64,000 nucleotides of DNA from Pisaster brevispinus (GCA_023634235.1 JAMKCF010000019.1:10991684-11055683); one strand, 5' to 3'; positions 32,401-45,189 are shown, numbered from the stretch's first letter. Made by a program: numbers and translations. The notes: generated by a model not told the origin, from the sequence alone.

Positions 32401-33656
32401 AGGTAAAATCAATACGGAATACCATCTCTGCAGGCAGATATCAGGCTCACATTTGATCTTCCAAACCCTTGATGATTTCAAGTATGACTACTACTTCTAC
32501 AGTATATGATATTAACTCTGGATACCTGATAATAATGTTTACATGAAACGTTACTGAGATTGTCTGAATGCTGCATGGAAACTAATAACATTGAAACATT
32601 AAACGTTAATTTGGTCTTCTTCCTCCTGCTCCATATGCAGTTTCATATTTCCCTTTCATTAAGTCTCCATGTCTCCTCTTCTCCATGTCTCAATAATTGA
32701 ATTTTCTTGCAAGTTTCTTGTTACAGCTCTGGTTTTACTTTATTTTTTAAGTGATGCAATCTTTGGTCGGACATCTGATCCTACATTTGACATTGCTAAA
32801 AGGGTAATTCCTTGTCCCACCCCCTCTGTATTTCTTGTGGTCAGACTGTGTGTTATTGATGCATTGATTTTTTCAGCATTTTGGAATGTGTTTATTTCAG
32901 CAAGTACTCATTTCTCCCACAACGCCTAACCCTGGAAGTCGTCCACCCCATATTCCAACCTCAACTCACTCTTCTAAACCCCTTTTACTATTAGCTCTGC
33001 CCATTTTCACTCTTGGTTCAACCGGATCTTATTTTCCCACCACTCTACTTCCACGTTGTCATCTTACGCGTCTGGTAGGGTGTTTACGTCAATAAGAACA
33101 TGAATGTAAGAATGAACACATTGATGTCCTTTACCTCAGAGGGGTATTTTCACATCCTTCCCAGCTGTCACATGGTAAAATCCCCCAGGCTGGAGCTGAA
33201 ATCCCAGCAGGAAGTTCATTTCTATTCAAAATATCTGCTAATAACTCAAGGTTACTGTCAATTTCTTACACAAGGACGAAACCACATTGGGGTCCCGTAG
33301 ATAAAACAGACTTGTTCTAGTTCTTTCTCTTTTTATCCTGAAAACAAGAATTATCCCCTTAACCTATGAGCCCAGTCTATGCAGCCTCACGTCATCACAC
33401 AGCAAGTGACATTTCTCTGTAACAGGTGGGGTAGGCCTGCATTGGGGAGACTACAGGGCTTGGCTTGTTGTTGCGTTCTGTCCCAAAAGTGCAGAATATT
33501 TCAAATCAGCATTATCGTGTGAGACTTTAGACTGCGTCAAAACACACCAGGGGTTTTTTCTTGGACAGTCTGGGGATGTCATGGGAAACAGGTGGGGTAG
33601 AACTGTAAATGGCAATGCACCTCGAAAGCCTGGTTTTTAGACAACCTCAATGACTC

Positions 33657-33788
33657 GGGGCCTTTTCCAAACCTCGGCTTGGGCTTGGGCTCTGGCTCTG
33701 GCTCCGGCTGTGGCTTGGGCTCCGGCATCAATTTTGGAGCAGTGTACATTTTGCACGGTGTTACCCAGCTGAGGTTTGGAAAAGCCCC
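33657..33788. mobile_element. MITE with internal GGCTYK hexanucleotide array
   Basis: Left arm GGGGCCTTTTCCAAACCTCG and right arm GAGGTTTGGAAAAGCCCC (ending 33788) pair over about 22 bp with a one-base indel. Directly inside the left arm are about nine hexamers (GGCTTG, GGCTCT, GGCTCC, GGCTGT) up to about 33725. Confidence 0.8.
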
Positions 33789-34309
33789 ATGGTTTCATGC
33801 ATACTGATAGGCTGATTAGGTTTCCTTGTCAACAAGCTGATAAATATTACAACTCTTAAATACTGATGCTTTTACTTTGATGAACATGTCTTGCAAACTT
33901 AAGTTTTAAAAAAAAGGATAGACCCCAAACTGGATCCAAAGCGGATGCGTGATTCTGAAAAGGGCCTGTGTCTCCATCAGTTATTTTGATGTCTGGTGCT
34001 CTTGGTGAAGGGCTGCAAAGATACAGATGATCCTGTATTATTGAACTGAAGCCTGATGACTGCTAAGAGTCAAACCCTAGGTTGGGTTTGGTTTTGGGTC
34101 AGGGAAGGGAGAAGACTGAAATGGTTTTCATCTTCAGGCATTTCTCATCTGTATTTGCCTGGTTTATCCAAGGTCCATGTTGTACTCTATTGTGAAAGTA
34201 ATCAGTGATCATGAATTCTTTATTGTTGGCTAATGACTAATCTTGCTGTCCAAGCTTGTCATTATTTACACACACTGTCTTGTTCACAAAAAAGAAGTTA
34301 ACTGCCTTT

Positions 34310-34512
34310 CAGGTTGGCTCAGTGGTTTCTTTCCCTGTCTGTCACCTCCGTGGACCTGGTTCGAATCCCAGACTTGATTCTTGCATGTGGATTGGGTTTT
34401 CCTTAGTTGGAGTTTCCTCCCTCATCTAAAACTGATGATTTCTTCATCATCTTCAGACCCACAGGTTTCAGTGCAAGGCACTTTTGAGAGTTCCTTGGTT
34501 CCCTCATTCAGA
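34310..34512 (+). mobile_element. tRNA-derived SINE, family C, copy 2
   Basis: CAGGTTGGCTCAGTGGTTTC head, GGTTCGAATCC B-box, then GGGTTTTCCTTAG, TTTCCTCCCTCATCTAAAAC and GAGAGTTCCTTGG. Same body order as the 4741 copy. Confidence 0.75.
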
Positions 34513-34729
34513 AAGTTATAATAATAACAATTATAGCAACTTTTTGTGTTAATGTAATTTTAGTGTAAAATTTTTATTTTTACATCTGTGCTGGTCAATA
34601 ACATACCTGTTTTCATCTCTATTTAATGAGACCTCTGGAATGTGCTATCATTAAAATGTTATTGTAAACAAATATTTTGTCATTTTGAAGCATTGAAGCA
34701 ATTATAATAAAGTAAATTCTTTTCATAAA

Positions 34730-35112
34730 GAAAACAAACATTTAAGATTAGTTTTAAAACATCACAAGGACATTTTGAAAACAATCAGATCACTACTGAG
34801 AAATTCAGCAAACCTAAAATAGAGTTTCCCTGGTTGCATTTTGAAAAAGCATTATTAACGTAAAGTAATCTGTTACAACAGCAAGCTGTTCCTGGTTTCT
34901 GTTTCGTAAAAGGAAGGAACAAACATCTAAAATTAGTTCAGTTTTAAACCTTAAATTACAAGGACATTTTGTAACAAACAAACAAACCACTACTCAAAAA
35001 TTTAGCAAACCAAAATGCAGTTTCCCCAATGGCATTTTGAAAAAGCATTATTACTGTGAATTTTTCTGTAAAGATAGCAGGCTGTTCTTGGTTTGTGTTT
35101 CCTTTGGTGTAA
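34730..35112 (+). repeat. Two-copy tandem duplication (about 195 bp)
   Basis: CAAGGACATTTTG at 34765 and 34959, and GCATTTTGAAAAAGCATTAT at 34836 and 35032 (period 194-196). The copies differ by many small changes, so the duplication is old. No coding is seen. Confidence 0.85.
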
Positions 35113-35763
35113 CAATCTGTAGAGTCAGTTTTTAAAATTGCAGCTTTTAGGATGCAAATGAAGGCATGTACTCATTCGGATTTGTATCTTGTTTTTCAGA
35201 GACAATTAGAAGGAAATCGATGTTGTGTTTTGCCATATGATGCAACAACCCTCCCGCGGAATATTTTATAACATTTAGTTTGCTATTTCATCTTGAACTG
35301 CCAGCCCTGGGAACTCCCAGGAAATGACACTATTGGAAAACATTTTTGGGGCAATCAACTTCAAACCAATGGATGAGTATAATAGTTTCAGATTGCTCAT
35401 CTTTAAGTACAATATTTGCAATCAACTTTAGCCCAATAAAACAAATAATAAAATACCATTTGTTGGTAATTAAGGATACTCATTTTATTATCATTTTTGT
35501 AATTGGTCAAATTTGGTCGAAAATCCCAACATTTCACATTAAAAGAGACCAACTATTGGTAAAGGGCTTTACCCTATTTTAAAAGTTGTTTCGCCCATCG
35601 TTACATTGTAGGCTAAGGTGGGATATAGAGGTCCTTCCTCTTTGGGTGCGATATCTCCAGGTTTATCCTAGGTGAAGCCAACATTGTAACAAAAGTTATT
35701 ATACATGAGTACGTTAAATTAACATACAAAGTGGTGGCAGTGGCATTACCAGACATATTATTT

Positions 35764-35792
35764 GGGGGTTGGGGGGTCGGGGGGAGTGGGGG
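35764..35792 (+). repeat. G-quadruplex-type motif
   Basis: Four G runs of 5, 6, 6 and 5 separated by TT, TC and AGT. A G run follows near 35868-35877 and a long C-rich run at 35907-35930, making a short strand-asymmetric island. Confidence 0.75.
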
Positions 35793-35935
35793 CAAATACA
35801 TAATTTGGGGTGCTTTTGATGCATAGGACCAATCATAAGTTTGTTGTTTTCCCAATCACATTGGAGAGGGGGGGGGGTTGCAAGGATTCTGAGCAGGAGC
35901 GAACCCCCTCCCCCTCCCCCCCCCCCCCCCTCTGG

Positions 35936-37599
35936 TTAGGCCCCTAAGTGGTGGTGTTAACATTCACCAGAAATTTCCTTTGCCTTTACTTCCCGGGGAT
36001 TGCAGTGCTAACTTGGGAAATAACCCAAGGTTTCATATTGTCAAATACGGATGTTATTTGGTTGCTTACAATGGTGTATTGCCGGGTGGGCAAACATTTT
36101 ATGGGATATCAGCTGTCCGGCGTACCATGATATCTAGACTCTGGTGTGAAAATCCACACCAACTTGTTTGTCGTACTTTCCGTTTCGGGTTGTCAAATAC
36201 ACAGGAAGGATCAAAAAGAGGTTTAACAAGGATGTGTGTATGACAATCTAAATAAAGCCCAACACTCACTGGTGTCAAAAATATTCTGAAGAAATATTGA
36301 TGTTGTTTACTACAATTTTCACATTAGTCTTATATTAAGCAAGCAATTTCTCAATGGATCCGCTAATTAGGTGGTCGTGCAATACATGCCTAAACACCTC
36401 TTGTTGTTGTTGTTGTTTTTTTTTTTTTTTTGCTATGGAAAAGCTGAAAAACACCATGCAAACTTTTGTGTCAAAGGCAGTGTCCTTTTTGTTTTTGGCG
36501 ATAATTACAAGTTGAATGTCTTTCAATGCAGTATGCGTAGGCCTAATAGAAAGGAATCTACTTTGTTAAAGTAACTTTTCCCAATTGGAAAAAGTGAGAC
36601 TGACCAGCAATACCAACTCAACAAACCAGTAAGGTCCATGCTCTCTGATCAAACGCTGTCAAAAATATACCCTAAAAACAAATTTATATTGTGCATTATT
36701 GGTTGATGTTGTCTTCAACTCGCTGTAAAAATCAACTGAATGTGTTAAGTAATCCATACACTTAATAGATTAATTTTATGATGCAAAAAGCTTGTGTAAT
36801 AAGTTTATAAACCTAGAAGAATTTTTCAAGGGAACCAGTCAAACAATCTCATTCTGTGTTGCAAGTTTGGCTCCTAGAGATTTAGCAGATGGAAATATTT
36901 GTGAGATATAAATGAACATTGACTAAAAGGTATCAGGGTTCTAATTTACCGAAACCATGCTAACAATTCTGTTAGCTTTGACAAACTTTACCCAAAAACT
37001 CAATCTATGTTTTCAGAAAGATTTTCAATCAATTGAGTTACAGAAAGGTTTTAACAGAAGAGATTGTTATCATTGGTGGTGTATACCTGCTGCGTTTTTG
37101 CAAGTAGGCCTAGAAGAATTAAGAGTGTTATGTGTGCGTCTATTGCTGTGTTGTGTTTAGGACCATTCTGGTTCGATTACAGTAAAGTTCAAACTTCCAG
37201 ATTTCAAAGATCATTTATCAAAGATTACACAAACATATCAGGATTTTAGAGGAAAATGGTCGGCCATTGCAACTTGAGCACTCAGGAGTCAGCTGAATTG
37301 ATGATGGATAGGTTTCAACCTTGCTGAAGTTCACTGGGATAAAAAGTAGCCCAGGTCTAGCTAGCAGCTACTGCTGCCCTACGGCTGACAAAACAACAGG
37401 GTCATAGTATCATACACACTAGTAATAAATCTCTCTAGATGGTCTGAGTTTATCACTAAGCAGGAATGATCTATGGTTGACACTGGACATTTTGATAAGG
37501 CTAATAATTTCATCATCTCCCACTCCCCAGTGACATCAAAATAATCCCTGCAAAATTTTAAGTCAGGTTTCAAACTTTGCATGGCGGTGATACAATCTA
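35936..37599 (+). other. No recognised gene; TTG/T tract
   Basis: (TTG)n followed by a T run at about 36402-36432 explains the Q-rich and L-rich shadow frames. Nothing else is recognised. Confidence 0.45.
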
Positions 37600-38045
37600 G
37601 TGAAGTTTGCGGAGACACCATGTACATAAAAAAAATTCTATGAGTTGTGGTGTCTGGTGGTTTGACGTTTCGATCAGTATACTCTGATCATCTCCAACCT
37701 GATGCCGCCAGGACTACGCAGCACATTTGGTGCTCACTATGGAGCATGGTGGTACCCCTCCCTCTCTATTGTGTCTTCATTGTGTGCTTGGAATCTCAGG
37801 ATTTGTTGTTGTTGAGGATTTTAGGGGGGGTACTTCTGAACAAGAGGGAAAAAAGTGTGTTAAAGTTTGGGAACTTTGGGGGGGTACCCTCTGCCCCCAT
37901 GCCAGGCATGTTATAAAGCAGCATACAGCAACAGAGTCAAGCATTCTCCTGAAGACGATCAGAGCATACTGATCGAACTGGCGAGATGTCAGAACCACCA
38001 CAACTCACAGAGAGTGCCTCCGCAAACCTTACTAGATTGCAAAAT
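37568..38045. mobile_element. Inverted-arm element with Penelope-like terminal motif
   Basis: Left arm: TTTGCGGAGACACC, GAGTTGTGGTGTCTGGTGG, GACGTTTCGATCAGTATAC, TCTGATCATCT. Right arm in reverse: TTTGCGGAGGCACT, GAGTTGTGGTGGTTCTGAC, GTTCGATCAGTATGCTCTG. The GATCGAAACGTC-type motif is common at Penelope-like element ends (family recollection). No reverse transcriptase is present. A mobile inner block (37727-37905) is also found alone at 41525-41725. Confidence 0.55.
37727..37905 (+). repeat. GCATGGTGGTACCCC repeat, copy 1
   Basis: Shares GGAGCATGGTGGTACCCC, TGTGTCTTCATTGTGTGCTT, GGAATCTCAGGA and GTGTGTTAAAGTTTGGGAAC plus G runs with 41525-41725, in the same order. Confidence 0.85.
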
Positions 38046-38828
38046 GTTATGTCAAACAAAATGAGTTTGAATTTAGTGTTACTTTAAAATATTTGGCTTT
38101 TATTTGAACTCAAACATGAAAAAAAAAACCAGAATGCTATTCTATGTATTAAAATAACTAATATCAACAAAGTATACCAATAATTACTGCATGCCATCAT
38201 GCTTGTGTTTAAACCATGTGATCAGGTCAGCTCTCATTAAGATGATGTAAGTTTCTATAATTAGATACACTTGTCATTATTCAAGCCACAAATCACAACT
38301 ATTCAAATGATGCTCATAACAATAATCTGTAACGGTCATTACAGACACCCAAGCCTTTATTGAGTGTCAGAACAATTGAAATATTCTACATAATACAAGT
38401 ACTTGATGTGTAATTACCAACTTGACTTTGGTCCTATTATTGACTATCCTACCCCCTGTCCAGCTCAAGAGCTGATAACTAATTCCAATTCTATACCCAG
38501 GAGGTGTTCCTGATTGCTTGTTTGTTGTTTTCCAGATGTTCAAACCAAGCGATAAATCCCACCTTTTATTTACTTTTCTTGCGATAAAAAGATCAATCAA
38601 ACCGCACGCTTTTACAGTCAGGATTAAGCAATATATCAATTTACTTGCAAGCAATGTGATAGTGATTCAAATAAGGAAAATATTTGTTGACTTTTATTTA
38701 AAAAACTAAGAGTATAAGATTGAAAAGGTGAAAAAATAAGGTATAGTTTTCCTTTTCAAACAAAGTAAATACCTCAAAAGAGAAAACACATTTATTTGTG
38801 TTGTTGTGACTTGTCTTTGACTGCTTAA

Positions 38829-39020
38829 ATATGAAAGCTTTGTCACAAGAGGCAATTTTTACTGGCAACGTTGAGGCAACTAACAGCACTGCATGCAAAA
38901 AGAACACTTAGGCAGCACGAGAGAAATATTTCTAACATTTATCTCACTATCCCCAAGAAAATAAGAAGAGAATGTGAATATTTGGCCTTCTTAGAGAACT
39001 GGTTGCCAGTAAATTGCCAC
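38829..39020 (-). mobile_element. MITE family F, degenerate copy
   Basis: CTTTGTCACAAGAGGCAATTT, AGAACACTTAGGCAGCA and TCTCACTATCCCCAAGAAAA: the reverse of the 50224-50399 copy, terminal parts diverged. Confidence 0.55.
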
Positions 39021-40229
39021 AATTGACATGGCCCAGTTACTTTCAACAATCAGATTGAATTTTTATCATTACCATCACAGCAAGGCATTTTCATTGCCTG
39101 TGATTAACCTCACTGTATTGTAACTTCTGCTTTCAATACCCCATTAATCTACCACTCCTCAGATCAACTTTAAGCCAAATAAACTCAATAAAATACCAAT
39201 GAAACCATCAGTTTGATAGATTCAAAAAAACAGATGCAAACTGTGAACCCCCAAGCACTATAACCACCCTTGGTATCCAACCCATGAACTTACCCGAAGC
39301 CATTATATAATTTAACGACTTGCAACCCTAAATAATCCCCAAAAGTGCCAAAAATCCCAAAGAATTTCACTTCCATTCAAAACCATAACTATCATGCCCT
39401 AGGCTCCAGTTTTGGCTCTATACATTTCCATTTTAGTTTCGACAGAGATTGCCCACGTTACAGAAGACAGCGCAAGCATAATGCAGCCAAACTTTCAGGT
39501 GATGTAAGGAAAATGATCAAACATTTCAAATAACAAAGGTATTTCTTGTGGACAAAATATTGGAATTTTGATGGTTGTCAGAATGACAGATGAAGGGATT
39601 ACTATAAATCCTGCAAGACTTCCTGCACATTATTTCAATTGAACTGAACTCTTTTCACAGTTGCTATTTCATTTTCTGTTAACTTCCCTTAAAGTACATG
39701 ACTAACATTTGTCAAAGACCAGTATTTGCACCTCATGTGACCCAACATGAAACAACAATCCTGTGAAAGTTAAGCTCAATTGGTCACGGAGTCACAGGAA
39801 AATAGTTTTTAAAATCATCACCATTTTCAAACATTGGATTTCAGACTCGTTGTCTCACTCATTTCTCAAAACTACAGTATTTCAGGCAAAAACATTTCAG
39901 TAGAAGTTTTGCATCATGACCATCTTTATACCATGTGCAAATATTACCTATGTTGTGCATACCCTAAGCTGAGCCCTGTAGTATGGGAAGGAGGGGGGGT
40001 GGTCAGGCATGCAGGCTGACAAGCTAACTTTATAATAACAAAAGGCAGTTTTGTTTGTCTTTTATTGCCCATATCAAAAATAAAAACAACCCCCATAACA
40101 CTGTATTGAAATGTTTCTCTGATCTCCTGTATATAATGTCTGACCCCAAAAATTTAATGTTATTACCAAAAAAAGCATACATTTTTATAGTTTCCTTTGA
40201 AAAATTTATTGCATGACTTTCTCAATCTT
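39021..40229 (+). other. No recognised gene; one exon-like stretch
   Basis: 39437-39498 is bounded by TTTTAG and CAG|GTGATG and is open in two frames, but I cannot connect it to any family. The rest shows nothing. Confidence 0.3.
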
Positions 40230-40425
40230 AGGGTTTGCCCAGCATGACTAGTCAGCTTGTCATTTCACTAGTCCATCAGCTTTTTCACTAGTCAATCTTT
40301 CAAATGAAATAGGGGGTAGGGATGCTTTCAAACACTGAACTAGTCAGTCAGACTATTTGGAGAGAATTCGGACTGGTCCTCAGGTGTTTTAACTGGCACT
40401 TGGCTTGCAGACCACTGGAAGGGAG
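40230..40425 (+). repeat. Dispersed repeat, family H, copy 1
   Basis: AGTCAGCTTGTCATTTCACTAG, CAGCTTTTTCACTAGTC, CACTGAACTAGTCAGTC and GACTGGTCCTCAGGTGTTTT (short blocks) match the reverse of 50940-51118. Confidence 0.65.
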
Positions 40426-41143
40426 AATGCTGCTCAGTTGATATTTGCATCTCTCACTTATGGATACCATTTGAATGATTGTTTCCAACTTGATCAAAAG
40501 TTCCTAAAATCTCCCTTTTATGCAGACTGTATCCCTATTTTGCGGTCGAAAATTACAAATAGGTGGTTTATTTGTTTGAAAGGTAAATGTTGTGATTAGC
40601 TTGAATTTGATTAAGACAGTCAGAATTTGTCAGACTTCTATGAAACCGTTTGCCGTCAATTTGACTCATTGCTTCAGACGCCAATTGAACTGGGGAAAGT
40701 GCGTCAAACAAAGTTGTTACTCCGAGTTTGTATACACGCCATTCATGCGTTACCTTTTTCTCCTTTGAGTGGGAGTTAACGGTGCCCTTTGATGTTTGTA
40801 TACAAAGAGATTCTTTGATATTTTGTTACTCTATGCTTCACTACATCTCATTGCCGAACGCCATGTGTTCCAGTATGTTAGAATCAAACGCAGCTTTTCC
40901 CAAGGTCCAAATCTTCCACACCCACAAGGTTACTCCATTTTGAAATGACATAAAACCAAATTCAGCTCTAAACATTTGTTTTGGATTTCTTAGGGTTGAA
41001 CAGTAATCATACAATGATCAATCACATGATGTGAATATTGACACAGTGGATAGCAACTGCTGTCAACAATCCAAACTCTTCTGTTAAGTTCCCATAAGGT
41101 TTATACATCACAGTGGTTTAGAAGTCAAGTACTACTACCAGGG

Positions 41144-41292
41144 ACTAATTTCATAAAGCCTGTAAGTAGGGCTCAATTCTGCTTAGCACTGAATATCACG
41201 CTTACAGCACCCTGTAAAGCATGTGATTCTACGTGAAGTGAGGGTTCGTAAGCACTGAATTCTGTGGTAAGCAGAGAAATGAAATAAGCCAT
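41144..41292. repeat. CCCAATTTCAT family, diverged copy
   Basis: GGGACTAATTTCATAAAGCC start, TGCTTAGCACTGAAT and GCTTACAGCACCCTG inside, GTAAGCAGAGAAATGAAAT end. Confidence 0.5.
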
Positions 41293-41524
41293 TTGCAAGT
41301 TAAATTTCAATTATGGTGGATACAATGACTTGCTAGGTCACAAAGTTACTGCTTCAATTTGAATTCATCAGACTAATGAGACAGTTGCTACGTTACATGA
41401 TTCGGGACAAGCTCTTGCATAGTTTTCTGAGAATCAATGAACGTTCTTGCACAGTTTTTAATGAATTTGTATGGCACAATGGTACCAGGGTTTGCTCATC
41501 TGGAGCTTGTCCCAAACCAACCGA

Positions 41525-41725
41525 CATATTTGGTGCTTGGAGTTGATATGGGGCATGGTGGTACCCCCCCTCTTGTGTCTTCATTGTGTGCTTGGAATCT
41601 CAGGAATTCTTTAGAGGATTCTAGGGGGGGGGGGGGGGTACTTCTGTACAAGAGGAAAATAGTGTGTTAAAGTTTGGGAACTTTTGGGGGGGGGGCTACC
41701 ATCTGTCCCCTTATCAGGAATGGTA
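41525..41725 (+). repeat. GCATGGTGGTACCCC repeat, copy 2, with long G runs
   Basis: Same order of blocks as 37727-37905. Contains G runs of about 14 (41624-41638) and 11 (41683-41694). Confidence 0.85.
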
Positions 41726-42405
41726 AAACTGACATAGCAACTGTCTCTATAGTTATGAGGAATTCAAATTTAAGTTATGTCTTAACAAGTCATTGTACCT
41801 ACCAGTGTTCAAATCTAACTCACAGATGGCTTAGTGGTCCTGATGCTGCTTAGGGAGCAGCCCTTAGCACAGTTTCTATAAACCACTGCTTGTTACAAGC
41901 AAAGCAAAAGACACACACTTACTTGCTGGTTGGTATACGTGTAAGCAGATGATAGATGCAGCAATGCAAGTCCATTGTGATCATGCTGTCAAATCTTCTT
42001 GATTATTTAAAGACTAATTATTGGATTGGTATTTATTGAAATATATGTTTCAGTCTGTAAATATACTGACTATAAAGTAGTTCCTACAATAACAAATCCT
42101 CCACAGAAATATTCCATCAGAATTGATACTGGTGAAATCATATTGGAAGTTCCTTTCCCATAAATCACAGGGGCTTATTTCAATTGCTGCAAACAAAATA
42201 ATAAGCCTGTCATAAACAGACACAAAATCTCTGACAAAACTCAAACTTGTTTATGTTGCCTTCAACAAAATATGATCAAATTCAGTGAAACTCACTACAT
42301 TTTTGTGAAAGTTGTGTTTACTGAAAACTAGAGTGGAGAATGAACTTACTATTCCCTTTAAGAAGCTTTGGGGAATGTTGTTTGAATAGAGAACACAGCT
42401 ACCTA

Positions 42406-42606
42406 AGCCCAATTTCATTGAGCTGTTTAAGCAGAAAAATGTACTAAATAATTTTCTGCTAAGCAAATATTTGCAGGAAACCAGTCACATACAGTACATG
42501 TGGAATAGTATTTTGGCTGGTAACCTTATTCTGGTAAGCAACATTGTTTTGTGCTGAGCTACTTTTCATGCTTCAGCAGCCCTATGAAAATGGGTCCTGT
42601 AAGTTA
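42406..42606. repeat. CCCAATTTCAT family copy
   Basis: GCCCAATTTCATTGAGCTG, TTTCTGCTAAGCAAAT, ACCAGTCACATACAG, TTTTGGCTGGTAACC, then CCTATGAAAATGGGTCC at the right end. Confidence 0.7.
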
Positions 42607-43398
42607 TTGTAGCTGGCAGTAGGGCTGACAGGGCTTATAGACACTCCATATTGATTGATTTTACAGTTATGCATACATTGTGTATTCAACCTACCTCTTG
42701 GATTAACACTGCTGTTATTACAGCTTAACTGCTCCAGTTGTATGTTAATTAGAACTACCACACTTCCATTCTTATAACGAACCAACTGTTTGACAATTCA
42801 TTGTCCAATAGAGCTAGTCTTAAGATTTAAGCCTCTGTGATGGAAGTAACAATTCCTAAATTTCAAGGAATTTTGTGTTTGTGTATAAACAGACATATGG
42901 ATTATTTAGAAGTAAACACCCCTTGCTTACCCTGCTCAGATCAATCAATCAAAACAAGCAAGTGTTAGGCTGTGGCTTGAGCTACACATTAGCATGCAGT
43001 GATGCATAGGAGAAGCCCTTTTCACGCAAGAGTAATTTAGCAGGGGTCCCTTGCTTTACTTTAGCACGGTTGTAAAAATAACTGTATAAGTTGCACTTTG
43101 TGTGAAAGGACAACAAAGTTTGGACTGTCCAAGATTCCTGCTGAAATCTTCACAAACACTGCTAAATTTTGTCAGAGGTCTGGGCCTATAACACGATCTT
43201 CCTCTAGCGGAAGTTTTGACTATTGCCCGAAATCATCCTGTGAAGGGGACCATAGAAACACCCTAAGCTAGAGCCTCAGGCTTTCAATTTGGACATATGC
43301 CATGCTCAGTGGTTTAGCCGTCAGGTGCATTCTTTGCAACATGGAGATGATTTGAGATTGTTGCCTTGAATTTCATAGTACATGTTATTTGTCTTGTA

Positions 43399-43530
43399 GA
43401 CCCCTTGCATATAGGACCTCACTAGCTCAAACAGTGCCCCCACTGATGTCAAAGGAAGACCCATCATTGGCTGAGAGTTGTACATGTTTCCATTTGTTCT
43501 CAGCAATGGCAGGCTCTAGGGATGTATAAC
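43399..43530 (+). mobile_element. AAATAGACCCCTT MITE, diverged copy
   Basis: TAGACCCCTTGCATATAGGAC, CAAACAGTGCCCCCACTGA, GATGTCAA and CATCATTGGCTGAGAG follow the 27156 copy. The right end is degenerate and runs up to the LINE remnant. Confidence 0.65.
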
Positions 43531-43559
43531 TAGTTCATACGGATTCACGTGGGTTCTAT

Positions 43560-43755
43560 GCTGCTGGGCCAACTACATGTATGTGGAACAAGTTTCCTTA
43601 TAAAATTTGTCATGCTCCATCACTTGCAACCTTCAAGAATGATCTTAAGACCCATTTATATGACTCCTAATTTTGTTTCCCTTATTTTTGCTGCTTGTTA
43701 AGCGCTGAGATACAGATTCGTAAGAGCGCTATATAAATGCTTTTTTGTGTGTGTA
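43560..43755 (+). pseudogene. LINE ORF2 C-terminal remnant with 3' tail
   Basis: One frame reads MWNKFPYKICHAPSLATFKN followed by DLKTHLYDS and a stop (TAA at 43667-43669). This is the LWN-LP...APSL..FK..LK..L end typical of L2/CR1-like reverse transcriptases (family knowledge). The 3' UTR ends AAGAGCGCTATATAAATGC and a TGTATTGTATTGTA simple tail. The upstream RT domain is absent. Confidence 0.75.
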
Positions 43756-43772
43756 TTGTATTGTAATAGCTG

Positions 43773-43975
43773 GGCTCGATTTCACAAAGCACTAATAATA
43801 ATAATAACACCTTGCATTTATATAGCGCTTAATACAGGGTTTCTCATCTTAAGATGATTTGTCAAAATCACCAAAGTGATTTGTATTGTGACATCACACT
43901 TTGCTTAGCAGTTAAGATCAATACACAGTTAAGATCAATCAAATCTCTTTGTGAAATCGCCCCCTGGAGAAACCA
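43773..43975. repeat. CCCAATTTCAT family copy interrupted by AAT repeat
   Basis: CTCGATTTCACAAAGCACTAA, an AATAATAATAA run with CATTTATATAGCGCTTAATAC, then GCTTAGCAGTTAAGATCAAT and TTTGTGAAATCGCCCCC. The right part looks like the mirror of the left. Confidence 0.5.
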
Positions 43976-45185
43976 TTAGTATCTTAATTATTTCGACACC
44001 ATTTAAATGTCCTAAATTGTAAATTAACTAATTTAGAAATTAGAGTATTGAGTTCTCATAATGAGTGAACACCTGGTCTTAATGTCATCATTTTGATGTG
44101 TCGGGGATGACACCAAGGTTGATGGTTTTTCAAAAACACTTGAATTCATGTATTTCATGCACCAAAGAACTCTGACTGTATTTTTTAATTAAAAAGTAAA
44201 TAGTTTTCAAATAATGACAATGGAATTATATTTCTACATAAATTTTTCTGTGAATAAGAACAAACCCAAGCTATATGACCTTCGTCAGTTTTCATTGATT
44301 TGGGGGAATGTTGACCCAACTCTCAAATCAAGGTGATATGACTGAGTGTTTGGACTGCATAAAAGGTGTAACATTCTTTTGGTTGCCAAGTTGTTGTCAA
44401 ACCAAGTCCATAAAGAGATGAAACCATGTCTGTTGGTCTTCACAGTTGGTTTCTATGGGTTACTCATTCATAAGGTATGGGCCAGCCCTCTACTGTCAAC
44501 TTGTGGTTAACGTCCTGTCCAATCATACACCAAGAACTTGAGAAGTGAAAACAAAAACAAAGCTCTCTGGCTTCTGTTAAAAAACTAGGTGTTATTTGAA
44601 GAAATCCATAGGCTTTGGGGAGCTTATTGAAAGCCAATATCAGTACCAGGGTCAAATGTAGAGGGATCTTTTGGGTTGTTTAGGAAATTACAGAGAGTTT
44701 GAGACTTCTAGTTGTTGGATTGAATTTTTTCTCAACTTCTGAGAGCAAATGGTCAACCTCACAAAATCTGTTAAGATTTAATCTTTCTGAAATGAAAGAA
44801 ATATTGTGTAACAAAATTATAATGTCATTTTATCCAGGCTTGCATTAAAACTATTTCCTTGTATGTCATGCAAGCTTGTAAATGGCCAAAAAAATAATAA
44901 TAATAAAAGGACAACAAAAGTAAACTTGTCTTTCCATGTTTTAACATTGTCATTACAAAGATTTGGCCTTAAATTAATGGGAGGCTTATTTTCTACAATG
45001 ATATTTTTTGTATTTGTTTGATATGAAACATTTTTTAATCACTTTATTGAACACTTCCAAAGGACATGGACTGACTGTAGAGGACACACAGGACTGTAAA
45101 CAATACACTATAAAAAATACAAGTTGCCTTAACATTAAAATGTACACACAAATGATAACTCATAATTATTAAGAAGGTGTAAATA
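43976..45185 (+). other. No recognised gene
   Basis: AT-rich, with only short open frames and an AATAATAATAATAAA run near 44890. Confidence 0.4.
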
Positions 45186-45189
45186 TAAA

